Shown here one piece after another: positions 50,182 to 58,690 of a stretch of DNA of 64,000 nucleotides (positions are counted from its first letter, which is position 1; each line of letters starts with the position of its first letter). Origin of the DNA: Fimenecus sp964540535 (lineage in GTDB: Bacteria; Bacillota; Clostridia; Oscillospirales; Acutalibacteraceae); assembly GCA_964540535.1 (NCBI GenBank), contig CAZIMO010000010.1:1-64000 (forward strand). The letters are read 5' to 3'. Both the position numbers and the translations under genes were made by a program. The notes under the pieces are model-generated. The model had not been told where the DNA came from, did no database searches, and saw only the letters and a list, made by a program, of their open reading frames with translations.

Positions 50182-52002
50182 TTATATATAATACTTCTTT
50201 TGAGCATTCCAAAGTTCAGAATACTTATTTTCTGCTTCAAGCAGTTCTTGATGAGTTCCTACTTCAACAAGATGTGATTTTTCAAACACCGCTATTCGTG
50301 TGCAAAATACACAGCTTGACAATCTGTGTGAAATATAAATCGCTGTTTTATTCTCCACAAAAGAATTAAATCTGCTGTATATTTCATTTTCAGCAATCGG
50401 GTCAAGCGCCGCTGTCGGTTCGTCAAGAATAACCACAGGTGCGTCTTTAAATAACGCTCTTGCGAGTGCAAGTTTTTGTGCTTCACCGCCCGATATTTCA
50501 ACACCAGACTTGTCTAAATCTTTATAAAGATATGTGTTTTCTTGATTTTTCATATTAAGCACTCTGTCTTTGATATTTGCTTTATCAAGTGCGTTAAAAA
50601 GTTTATCTCTTTCATATTTTTCGTCTGCGGAAATATTCTCTTTAAGAGTAGTAGAAAAAATTTTAAAGTCTTGAAAAACAACAGAATATAAATTCATCAG
50701 ACTATTCTTTGTATATTTTTTAATATTGATACCGTTTATAAGAATTTCTCCGTCTGTTACATCATAAAGTCTGCACATAAGCTTGATAAAGGTAGTTTTT
50801 CCGCTTCCGTTTCTGCCGACAACCGCAAGATGCTCTCCGTTTTTAATTTTGATATTGATATTTTTCAGCGAATACTCATTATTTCCGGGATATTTAAAGG
50901 AAACATTTTTAAACTCAATTTCAAAATTGTCTTTTAAATTAAGCTCCCTATCGCCGTATTCCATTTCATCTTTAGTATCGAGAATTTCAAAATAGCATTT
51001 TGCAAGCGGTATGATTTCTTGAAGCTTTCCTAAAGTATTCGCCATCATCATAATGCCGTTTATAATCTGCATAAATGAACCGCAGTAAAGCACAAGCGAA
51101 CCGATGCTGAAAAGGCCAAGCAAACCTTTAATGCCAATAAATAAATAGACACCAAATCCAACCACTGCGCCGAGTATTGCAACAAAGGAACTTGCCTTTG
51201 CCGTATGCATAGAGATTTTACGCAGTGTCTTTTCGCCCTCTGTTAAAATCTTACTTGTTGCAATGCTGTCGATTAAATTCTGCTCCTTGTAAATTCTTAT
51301 TTCCTTACCTGTTCTGTAATCGCCGAAAATATCTATAAATGAATAAAAAATTCTGTCAAGTTCCGCATAGCTTTCATTCGCCTTTAAATAAGATTTATTT
51401 ATGTTTACCGCAACAAGAAGAATGATAGCAGCCATTACAATTATCGCACTGATTATTGTAATAAGGAAAATCGGTTTTTCAAAAAAGCTATCTCCGGTTT
51501 TTGTAAATCCAACCTTAAAAAGTGGAAAGATGATAATAACTGAAATAATTAGGGTTAACAAGCCGTTTAAAAATCTGTATGTTGTCCATACAAAATACGG
51601 AAAGCGTGACCATCTGCTTTTTTCGGCTTCCTCGTGCTTGTGAATAAGATTTTTAAATTCGCTGTTTTCAAGTTTTTGATATTCTGTTCCAAATAGCTTG
51701 GATGCAACCTTTTTGTTTTCCTTGTTAAGCAAAAGGCTTCTTAAATTTTGGCTGTATTCGTCAAGAAAGCTACCAAGGAAAAACAGCAAAAAGTTTGTTG
51801 CAACAGCAATGGTTATGTATATCATAACTGTTTTAAAATCCTTACCCATACTCAATAGATTTATAATTTTAGCAGTAAATAATATGTTTATAAAGGGTTT
51901 AAGCGATGAAACGATTGACTGAACGGTTACCGACGGTAAAATCCTTTTTTCAAGGCTTTGAATTTCCTTGTAAATTTTAAAAACTGTTTTCACATTACTC
52001 AT
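50182..52002 (-). CDS. ABC exporter half-transporter (second gene of pair)
   Basis: A 606-residue fusion of a six-helix permease (residues ~1-325) and an ATPase domain: Walker A GRNGSGKTT, signature ISGGEAQKLALARAL, Walker B VVILDEPTAALDP, switch His in ISHRLSS. It overlaps the previous half-transporter by 8 bases, so they probably form a heterodimer. Substrate unknown; peptide or lipid exporters of this type are frequent in Clostridia. Confidence 0.9.
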   Translation of the reverse strand: MSNVKTVFKIYKEIQSLEKRILPSVTVQSIVSSLKPFINILFTAKIINLLSMGKDFKTVMIYITIAVATNFLLFFLGSFLDEYSQNLRSLLLNKENKKVASKLFGTEYQKLENSEFKNLIHKHEEAEKSRWSRFPYFVWTTYRFLNGLLTLIISVIIIFPLFKVGFTKTGDSFFEKPIFLITIISAIIVMAAIILLVAVNINKSYLKANESYAELDRIFYSFIDIFGDYRTGKEIRIYKEQNLIDSIATSKILTEGEKTLRKISMHTAKASSFVAILGAVVGFGVYLFIGIKGLLGLFSIGSLVLYCGSFMQIINGIMMMANTLGKLQEIIPLAKCYFEILDTKDEMEYGDRELNLKDNFEIEFKNVSFKYPGNNEYSLKNINIKIKNGEHLAVVGRNGSGKTTFIKLMCRLYDVTDGEILINGINIKKYTKNSLMNLYSVVFQDFKIFSTTLKENISADEKYERDKLFNALDKANIKDRVLNMKNQENTYLYKDLDKSGVEISGGEAQKLALARALFKDAPVVILDEPTAALDPIAENEIYSRFNSFVENKTAIYISHRLSSCVFCTRIAVFEKSHLVEVGTHQELLEAENKYSELWNAQKKYYI

Positions 52003-53773
52003 CTGTAACCACCTCTGTTTCTTTATAGTAATAGCTCTGAATCTGATACATTCTATAGTATGCGCCTTTAAGTGCCATAAGTTCCTCGTGCGTACCGCTT
52101 TCAGTAATTGTACCGTCCTTTATAAATAAAATTCTGTCACAAAATCTTGTTGATGAAAGTCTATGAGAAATAAAAAACGAAATTTTGTTTTTAGTTAATT
52201 CATTATATTTTAAATAAAGCTCATTTTCTGAAATTGGATCAAGTGCTGCTGTTGATTCATCAAGAATAAGAACAGGAGCATTTTTATATATAGCTTTTGC
52301 AAGAAGTAATTTTTGCTTTTCTCCGCCCGAAAAATCAACTGCATTTGTATAAACATTCTTATCCATTAGTGAATTTTCTTTATCGGGAAGAGAGTTAATT
52401 TTATCAAGTATGCCTGCTACCTCAAATGAATAATAAAGTTTTTCCTTGTCATATTCTTTTTCAGCACTTATATTTTCAGCAATCGTCATCGGCATAAAGA
52501 AATAGTCTTGAAAAACAGTTGAAAACAAATCGAAATAGCTTTCGCTTGAAAACTCTCTATTACTTTTTCCATTTATTAAAATATCACCAATCGTGGGATA
52601 ATAAAGACCGCAAAGTAATTTAATAGCAGTAGTTTTTCCTGCACCGTTTTCGCCAACTATAGCTATATTTTCACCCTTGTTCACCTTAAAAGACATATTA
52701 TTGATTGTGCTTTTTTCAGCAGAGTGATATGTAAATGAAACATTTTTGAATTCAATTGACTCAACATCCTTTAAGTCAGCATTCGGTTTATTGTCTGCTT
52801 CCTCATTACACTCAATAAAACTTCTAAAGGCCTCACAGTCGTTACAGCAACGCTCGATATTTGAATAGTAATAAACAGCATTGACTATCCAATTTGAAAA
52901 GCCTGTTATAATTCCAAAATAAAAAATAAAATCAGATACGGAAAGTCTGTTTTGGCACACTAAATATGTAAGATATGCGTAGGCAACAAGCTCACGCACG
53001 AGATTTAACAATGCCCTTGTACCGCCTACTTTTATACTCTGATGCATATATTTTGATGTTATTTTTTCAAGTCCTTGAATAAGCCTTGCAATTGAGAGCA
53101 GAAAGTAATCAGTAAATCCATATAATCTTATGTCCTTGGCGGTCGTAAAATCTTTACTTAATGAGTAGTAATAATCAAACTTAACAAAAATGTTGCTTCT
53201 TTTATCTTTAACGATTTTTTCTTTTTGGTTGAGGAATTTAAGAAGAAAAAATTCAGCAACACATGTGGCAAGGATAATTAAAATCATTATAATATTGATT
53301 TTATATATAAGTGAGAGAGATGCTATAACACCCACAAGGCAAACTAACAGTTGATTGCTTGTTTCTATAAAATCAGCTGAAGAGGAATAGTAGCTTCGAT
53401 AAAACTCCATTGCTCTTTTGTTTTTTTCTCTGCCTTCAATACTTTCAATATTTATATAATCGGTATTTAGGTTCTTTCTAAATGCCATTACAGCATAACG
53501 CATACGAATTATTCTTGCACTGCCCGACAGCATTTCCTGTAAAAATGGTGTAAGCCATGTTGTAAGTGTAACAAGAACACTTAAAAGAAAAACAACAACA
53601 GTTAATCTGCCTACTGTTACATTTGCGTTGATGCAGTCAATCATGGCTTTTGGGATATATGCTGTGATTATCGGCTGTAACACCATAGCAGGAATGCGGA
53701 TAATGAAATAGATAACACTTTTCTTATCCCACGCAGTCCAATTTGAGATCATATATCTTATATTTTCTTTCAT
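51995..53773 (-). CDS. ABC exporter half-transporter (first gene of pair)
   Basis: A 592-residue permease-ATPase fusion. Walker A GENGAGKTT, signature FSGGEKQKLLLAKAI, and Walker B VLILDESTAALDP, where Ser replaces the usual Pro after the catalytic Glu. ATG at 53773 with GGAGA upstream. With the next gene it forms a coupled pair. Confidence 0.9.
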   Translation of the reverse strand: MKENIRYMISNWTAWDKKSVIYFIIRIPAMVLQPIITAYIPKAMIDCINANVTVGRLTVVVFLLSVLVTLTTWLTPFLQEMLSGSARIIRMRYAVMAFRKNLNTDYINIESIEGREKNKRAMEFYRSYYSSSADFIETSNQLLVCLVGVIASLSLIYKINIIMILIILATCVAEFFLLKFLNQKEKIVKDKRSNIFVKFDYYYSLSKDFTTAKDIRLYGFTDYFLLSIARLIQGLEKITSKYMHQSIKVGGTRALLNLVRELVAYAYLTYLVCQNRLSVSDFIFYFGIITGFSNWIVNAVYYYSNIERCCNDCEAFRSFIECNEEADNKPNADLKDVESIEFKNVSFTYHSAEKSTINNMSFKVNKGENIAIVGENGAGKTTAIKLLCGLYYPTIGDILINGKSNREFSSESYFDLFSTVFQDYFFMPMTIAENISAEKEYDKEKLYYSFEVAGILDKINSLPDKENSLMDKNVYTNAVDFSGGEKQKLLLAKAIYKNAPVLILDESTAALDPISENELYLKYNELTKNKISFFISHRLSSTRFCDRILFIKDGTITESGTHEELMALKGAYYRMYQIQSYYYKETEVVTDE

Positions 53774-53875
53774 AAGTAATATCTCCATATTATAAAATTT
53801 ACAGTTATTATCAATTCAATTGCATATGAATAGAATGTCATTAAATGGTAAATTTCATCATTACAGATATAAAAA

Positions 53876-53909
53876 AGCAGGCTTAAAGACATAGTGCTTT
53901 AAGCCTGCT
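53876..53909 (-). terminator. terminator after tsf
   Basis: A perfect 13-bp stem (53897-53909 with 53876-53888) followed on the - strand by TTTTTTATAT. Confidence 0.92.
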
Positions 53910-53948
53910 AATTCAAATTATTCTAAAATCTTTATAAAGAATCAGTTA

Positions 53949-54872
53949 TTACATCATGCTTGCGATTTCAGCAGCAAAATTTTCTTCCTTCTTTTCAATG
54001 CCTTCGCCTTTTTCAAAACGAACAAAGCTTGTAACCTTGATATCAGCGCCAAGCTCCTTGGCAACTGCGTTTACATAGCCGTTAACGGCACCGTCGAAGA
54101 GATCTGAACGAACGAACTCTTGACAAAGAAGGCAGTTTTCTTTATAGTACTTACCGATTTTGCCTTCAACGATTTTAGCAAGAACCTGATCAGGCTTATT
54201 AGCCATTTTGGGGTCTTCCTTCATCTGTGCGATAAGGATTGATTTTTCTTTCTCAAGAACTTCAGCAGGAACGCTTGCTTCGTCAAGATAGCTTGGATTC
54301 ATAGCTGCAATCTGCATTGCAACATTCTTACCCATAGCGTCAAATTCAGCCTTTGCAGCAGTAGCATCATCAACATCAAATGCCACAAGAACGCCTACTG
54401 TGCCGCCTGCGTGAATATAAGTTGCTGTATGACCTTCAACAAGAGCAAATCTACGAACCTTCATATTCTCACGAAGAGCAAGGAACACCTCTTGAACTTC
54501 TTCATCAACTGTTTTGTCTGAATCAACTGCTTTTGTAGCAAGAAGAGCTTCAACATCAGCAGGTTTAGCAGCAACAACAGTTTTTGCAACCTTGTTTGAA
54601 AGATTAACAAAAGGCTCACCCTTTGCAACAAAGTCGGTTTCGCAGTTAATTTCAACAAGAGCGCCCGCATTAGCGTCGCTGTATGCTGCAACTACACCTT
54701 CTGCAGCAATACGGCTTGCCTTTTTAGCAGCAGAAGCAAGACCTTTTTCTCTAAGAATATCAACAGCCTTGTCCATATCGCCGTCAGCTTCAACAAGAGC
54801 TTTTTTACAATCCATCATACCAACGCCGGTCTTCTCACGAAGAGCCTGCACATCTTTTGCAGTAAATGCCAT
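53949..54872 (-). CDS. tsf: translation elongation factor Ts
   Basis: Nucleotide exchange factor for EF-Tu, 307 residues. N-terminal TDVGMMDCKKAL-type motif (ALREKTGVGMMDCKKALVEA) and two core subdomains are intact (INCETDFVAKGEPF). ATG at 54872 with GGAGG upstream. Follows rpsB, the universal order, with a partial hairpin between. Confidence 0.97.
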   Translation of the reverse strand: MAFTAKDVQALREKTGVGMMDCKKALVEADGDMDKAVDILREKGLASAAKKASRIAAEGVVAAYSDANAGALVEINCETDFVAKGEPFVNLSNKVAKTVVAAKPADVEALLATKAVDSDKTVDEEVQEVFLALRENMKVRRFALVEGHTATYIHAGGTVGVLVAFDVDDATAAKAEFDAMGKNVAMQIAAMNPSYLDEASVPAEVLEKEKSILIAQMKEDPKMANKPDQVLAKIVEGKIGKYYKENCLLCQEFVRSDLFDGAVNGYVNAVAKELGADIKVTSFVRFEKGEGIEKKEENFAAEIASMM

Positions 54873-54905
54873 TTTCTTTTCCTCCAATATAATCAATTTA
54901 AAAAC

Positions 54906-54931
54906 AGCCCGTAACGAAGATGCCACGGGCT
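54906..54931 (-). terminator. attenuator-like hairpin between rpsB and tsf
   Basis: On the - strand AGCCCGT (54931-54925) pairs with ACGGGCT (54912-54906), followed by GTTTTTAAA. It lies in the short rpsB-tsf gap and could partly lower tsf transcription. Confidence 0.6.
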
Positions 54932-54944
54932 ATAAAGTCAATAA

Positions 54945-55682
54945 TTACTCAGCAACTTTTTCTGTTGCTTCTTCAGCGTCAGCTTCAACTTCCATCTGCT
55001 CGCCCTGTCTGCCTTCGATAACGGCATCAGCCATAGCACCGGCAATAAGCTTAACTGCACGAATAGCATCATCGTTACCGGGAATTACATAATCAGCATC
55101 ATCAGGGTCGCAGTTTGTATCAACAATAGCAATAACGGGAATACCAAGTTTCTTTGCTTCAGCAACAGCAATCTTTTCTTTTCTTGGGTCAACAATGAAC
55201 ATAGCAGCTGGCTGCTTCTTCATTTCTGTGATACCGCCGATATATTTTTCAAGCTTTTCGATTTCAAGCTCGTATTTTGCAACTTCTTTCTTGGGAAGAA
55301 GGTCGAATGTACCGTCTTCCTTCATAGCCTTGAGTTGAGCAAGTCTTTTAATTCTCTGCTTAATTGTTGTGAAGTTTGTAAGCATACCGCCAAGCCAACG
55401 AGCATTAACATAAGGCATACCGCAACGCATTGCCTCTTCCTTAACCGAGCTTTGAGCCTGCTTCTTTGTGCCTACAAAAAGGATTTCGCCGCCGTTTTCA
55501 GCAACTTCTCTTACTACATTGTAAGCTTCTTCAAGTTTTTTAACTGTTTTCTGAAGGTCAATGATATAAATACCATTTCTTTCAGTGAAGATGTACTCTG
55601 CCATTTTGGGGTTCCATCTTCTTGTTTGGTGTCCGAAATGAACACCTGCCTCAAGTAACTGTTTCATAGATACTACTGACAT
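54945..55682 (-). CDS. rpsB: 30S ribosomal protein S2
   Basis: A 245-residue ribosomal protein with the family start MKQLLEAGVHFGHQTRRWNPKMAEYIF and NARWLGGMLTNF, DPRKEKIAVAEAKKLGIPV. The C-terminal tail is acidic. GGAGG precedes the ATG. Transcribed with tsf from the promoter about 100 bp upstream. Confidence 0.98.
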   Translation of the reverse strand: MSVVSMKQLLEAGVHFGHQTRRWNPKMAEYIFTERNGIYIIDLQKTVKKLEEAYNVVREVAENGGEILFVGTKKQAQSSVKEEAMRCGMPYVNARWLGGMLTNFTTIKQRIKRLAQLKAMKEDGTFDLLPKKEVAKYELEIEKLEKYIGGITEMKKQPAAMFIVDPRKEKIAVAEAKKLGIPVIAIVDTNCDPDDADYVIPGNDDAIRAVKLIAGAMADAVIEGRQGEQMEVEADAEEATEKVAE

Positions 55683-55814
55683 TGTTTTTTCCTCCTTATT
55701 TTATCCTCTGCACGGGTCGCATTTTGACGGGACATACTGTGTATGCAATTCCGATAAAATCACCGTACATGCGAATTTCTGAAAAATTATATCACAACTA
55801 TTTTGTGAATGCAA
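55683..55814 (-). promoter_or_regulatory. rpsB promoter and leader
   Basis: On the - strand TTGCAT (55814-55809), 17 bases, then TATAAT (55791-55786). The transcript would have a leader of about 100 bases before the rpsB ATG, enough for a ribosomal protein autoregulatory structure, but no known motif was assigned. Confidence 0.75.
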
Positions 55815-55851
55815 GTGTTTTTTTACATTTTCTCCTTTAATTACCGCAAAA

Positions 55852-56856
55852 TCAATAATTAAATGTTTGGTCGCTTTTTTGGGTATTTACAAATATGTTT
55901 TTGCCGTCACTACCAACTGATATGTCGCCGTCATCCACAGTAATATAGTAATCAATATCTCTTTCTACTAAATTGTCTATAACGGCAACACGCGGATGAC
56001 CGTAAGAATTACCTATTCCACAAGAAATTACTGCAAATTTCGGATTAACAGCATCGATATATTTTTCAGTTGTAGCTGTTTTACTGCCATGATGTCCTGC
56101 TTTCAAAACATCTGCAGTTAAATCGAATCCAGAATTGATTAAGTATCTTTCAATCTTACTCTCGGCATCGCCTTGAAAAAGAAATGATGTTTCACCGTAT
56201 GTTGCTTTCATAACCACAGACATATTGTTAAGCTCCTTATACTGTTCACGAGGAGCTAATATATCTATTTTTGCAGTGCCTAAATTAAAGCTTTCTAAAT
56301 CCTGCGCAGCAATTGCGTTCACGTTACGCTCGGCAATAGTGTGTAGAATTCTGTTGTATGTTTCAGTATTGACGGCATTTTCATCTGATAGTTTTGGCAT
56401 TATAATGTTTTTCACATCATAAAGCTTCATCAGTCTTTCAGCACCGCTCATATGGTCATCGTGCTGATGCGTAACAACTAAATAATCAATATTTTCAATT
56501 TCAAGTGCAAAAAGAGCTTCCCGTATCTTATACAGTTGACGGTAAGTACCTGTATCAATCACCATAACTTCACCGTCACACACAACTATTGTGCAATCGC
56601 TTTGGTCAACATCAAGATAGTAAACTGCAAAATTAGTATCTGCAACTTTAATTCCATCGACAGCTTTGAAAAAAACAGTAACTTTATTCCAATTTGTAAT
56701 CCCGACTGCTTCAAGAACAGTGACGATAAGTCCGAAAATACACAGCATAACAATTATAAAAGCTTTGCGGCGTTCTTTTCGTGTAAGAGAACAAAATATA
56801 TATTTATGCGGATTATTTTCTCCGCTTTTGTACAGGCTTCTTTCCTTTTTTTGCAT
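55852..56856 (-). CDS. ComEC-like MBL-fold metallohydrolase
   Basis: A 334-residue protein with one N-terminal membrane helix (residues ~32-52) and a metallo-beta-lactamase domain like the C-terminal part of ComEC/Rec2: VTHQHDDHMSGAERL, the FLFQGDAES strand and AGHHGSKTA. The channel part of ComEC is absent, so it is one of the stand-alone secreted or membrane-anchored hydrolases often annotated this way. AGAGGA precedes the ATG. It overlaps the ygiQ end by 44 bases. Confidence 0.85.
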   Translation of the reverse strand: MQKKERSLYKSGENNPHKYIFCSLTRKERRKAFIIVMLCIFGLIVTVLEAVGITNWNKVTVFFKAVDGIKVADTNFAVYYLDVDQSDCTIVVCDGEVMVIDTGTYRQLYKIREALFALEIENIDYLVVTHQHDDHMSGAERLMKLYDVKNIIMPKLSDENAVNTETYNRILHTIAERNVNAIAAQDLESFNLGTAKIDILAPREQYKELNNMSVVMKATYGETSFLFQGDAESKIERYLINSGFDLTADVLKAGHHGSKTATTEKYIDAVNPKFAVISCGIGNSYGHPRVAVIDNLVERDIDYYITVDDGDISVGSDGKNIFVNTQKSDQTFNY

Positions 56857-58690
56857 ATTTTCCTCTTGAATTTTGATTTATATTACACGAATTATTTTTC
56901 GGTTTAATCAAACATTTCGGCGATGCACCTATAAGATCGTTTCTGCCTGCCATTTTTAATGCTTCGTAAACTAAATCATAATTTTTAGGATTAAAAAATT
57001 GCATTAAAGCCCTTTGAAGTGCTTTATCGTGAGGATTTTTCGCAACATATACCTTTTCTAAAGTATACGGATCTAACTCAGTATAATACATTGCGGTTGA
57101 AATAGTACCGGGTGTAGGATAAAAATCCTGTACCTGCTCAGGATGAAGCTTTTCGCTTTTTATGAATTCAGCAAGCTCAACGGCATCATTTAATGTTGCT
57201 CCGGGATGCGATGACATAAGATAAGGCACAATATACTGTTCTTTACCAATTGATTTTGTATATGTGAAATATTTTTTTGAAAACTCCTTATATGCTTTTA
57301 TATGAGGTTTTCCCATTTTATCAAGCACAGCAGCAGAACAATGTTCGGGAGCGACTTTTAACTGACCGCTTACATGATACTTCACAAGTTCTTTAAAGAA
57401 TTCGTCATTCTTATCACACAAAAGATAATCATAACGAATACCCGAACGAATAAATACCTTCTTAACTCTTGGCAAATTACGAATATCACGCAGTATATCT
57501 AAATATTCCTCATGCGTTGAAATAAGTGCAGGACACGGCTCGGGTGCAAGGCATTTTTTACCCTTGCATAAGCCTTTTTTTAGCTGGACATCGCATGATG
57601 TTCTTCGGAAATTTGCAGTTGGACCTCCAACGTCGTGAATATAGCCCTTAAACCCGTCAAGCTGTGTCAAATATTTTGCTTCATTTATAATTGACTCTCT
57701 GCTTCTGCAAGTAACATACCGCCCTTGATGAAAAGCGATTGAACAAAAATTACAGCCGCCAAAACAACCTCTGTTATGAGTTATAGAAAATTCCACCTCT
57801 AAAATTCCTGGTACTCCCCCATCTTTTTCATAGGAAGGATGATATGTTCTGACATACGGCAAAGCATAAATTTCGTCAAGTTCCTCTGTTGTCAACGGCT
57901 CCATAGGCTCATTTTGAACAAGCATCATTTTACCGTGACGTTGTTTTATTGCCCTGCCGCGTATGTGATCCTGCTCATCCTGCTGAATTCTGCAAGAAAC
58001 TGCATATTCTTTTTTAGACTTTAAAACATTTTCATAGGAGGGACACTCAACGCCTTTATATGGAGTATTCTCAACCGGAACAGCATAACAAGTGCCTTTT
58101 ATATCAGTTAAATCTCTTATGTTTTCGCCGTCATTAAGTCGATGTGCAATCTGCGCAGTTTGTTTTTCCCCCATACCAAATGAGATTAAATCAGCATCGG
58201 AATCAAACAAAATTGAGGGTCTTATTCTATCATCCCAATAATCGTAATGAGCAAATCGGCGCAACGACGCTTCAAGTCCGCCGATAATAATCGGAACATC
58301 GCCGTATGCTTCACGGATTTTTCTGCAATATACAATCACTGCACGGTCAGGTCTTAAGCCGAATTTTCCGCCTGGAGAATAAGCATCTGCGCTTCTTTTT
58401 CTCTTGGCAACTGTATAATGCGCCACCATAGAATCAATATTACCGGAAGACACAAAAAAACCAAGTCTTGGTCTGCCAAAGACCTTAAAGGATTCAATAC
58501 TATTCCAATTAGGCTGTGAAATGAAACCCACTTTAAAGCCCTCATGCTCAAGAACTCTTGTAATAATTGCCGCCCCGAAACTGGGGTGATCAACATATGC
58601 ATCACCCGACACATAAACAAAGTCTACCTCATCCCAACCTCGTGAAACCATATCATTTTTTGAAATAGGCAAAAAAGTATTATTCTTCAC
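56813..58690 (-). CDS. YgiQ family radical SAM protein
   Basis: About 625 residues. The radical SAM cluster motif is CFGGCNFCS (Cx3Cx2C), preceded by FSITHNRG and the YgiQ N-terminal domain (DAYVDHPSFG), with the C-terminal extension EQVQDFYPTPGT and a basic tail. The GTG at 58690 gives the usual family start (KNNTFLPIS) behind GAGG; in-frame ATGs at 58705 and 58747 lie inside ftsK. The biochemical role of this family is unknown. Confidence 0.88.
   Translation of the reverse strand: MKNNTFLPISKNDMVSRGWDEVDFVYVSGDAYVDHPSFGAAIITRVLEHEGFKVGFISQPNWNSIESFKVFGRPRLGFFVSSGNIDSMVAHYTVAKRKRSADAYSPGGKFGLRPDRAVIVYCRKIREAYGDVPIIIGGLEASLRRFAHYDYWDDRIRPSILFDSDADLISFGMGEKQTAQIAHRLNDGENIRDLTDIKGTCYAVPVENTPYKGVECPSYENVLKSKKEYAVSCRIQQDEQDHIRGRAIKQRHGKMMLVQNEPMEPLTTEELDEIYALPYVRTYHPSYEKDGGVPGILEVEFSITHNRGCFGGCNFCSIAFHQGRYVTCRSRESIINEAKYLTQLDGFKGYIHDVGGPTANFRRTSCDVQLKKGLCKGKKCLAPEPCPALISTHEEYLDILRDIRNLPRVKKVFIRSGIRYDYLLCDKNDEFFKELVKYHVSGQLKVAPEHCSAAVLDKMGKPHIKAYKEFSKKYFTYTKSIGKEQYIVPYLMSSHPGATLNDAVELAEFIKSEKLHPEQVQDFYPTPGTISTAMYYTELDPYTLEKVYVAKNPHDKALQRALMQFFNPKNYDLVYEALKMAGRNDLIGASPKCLIKPKNNSCNINQNSRGKYAKKGKKPVQKRRK

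Noticed and set aside
55683..55785. A tRNA or known ribosomal-protein leader motif before rpsB
   Set aside because: No cloverleaf or recognised conserved element could be drawn; only a promoter and untranslated leader are supported.
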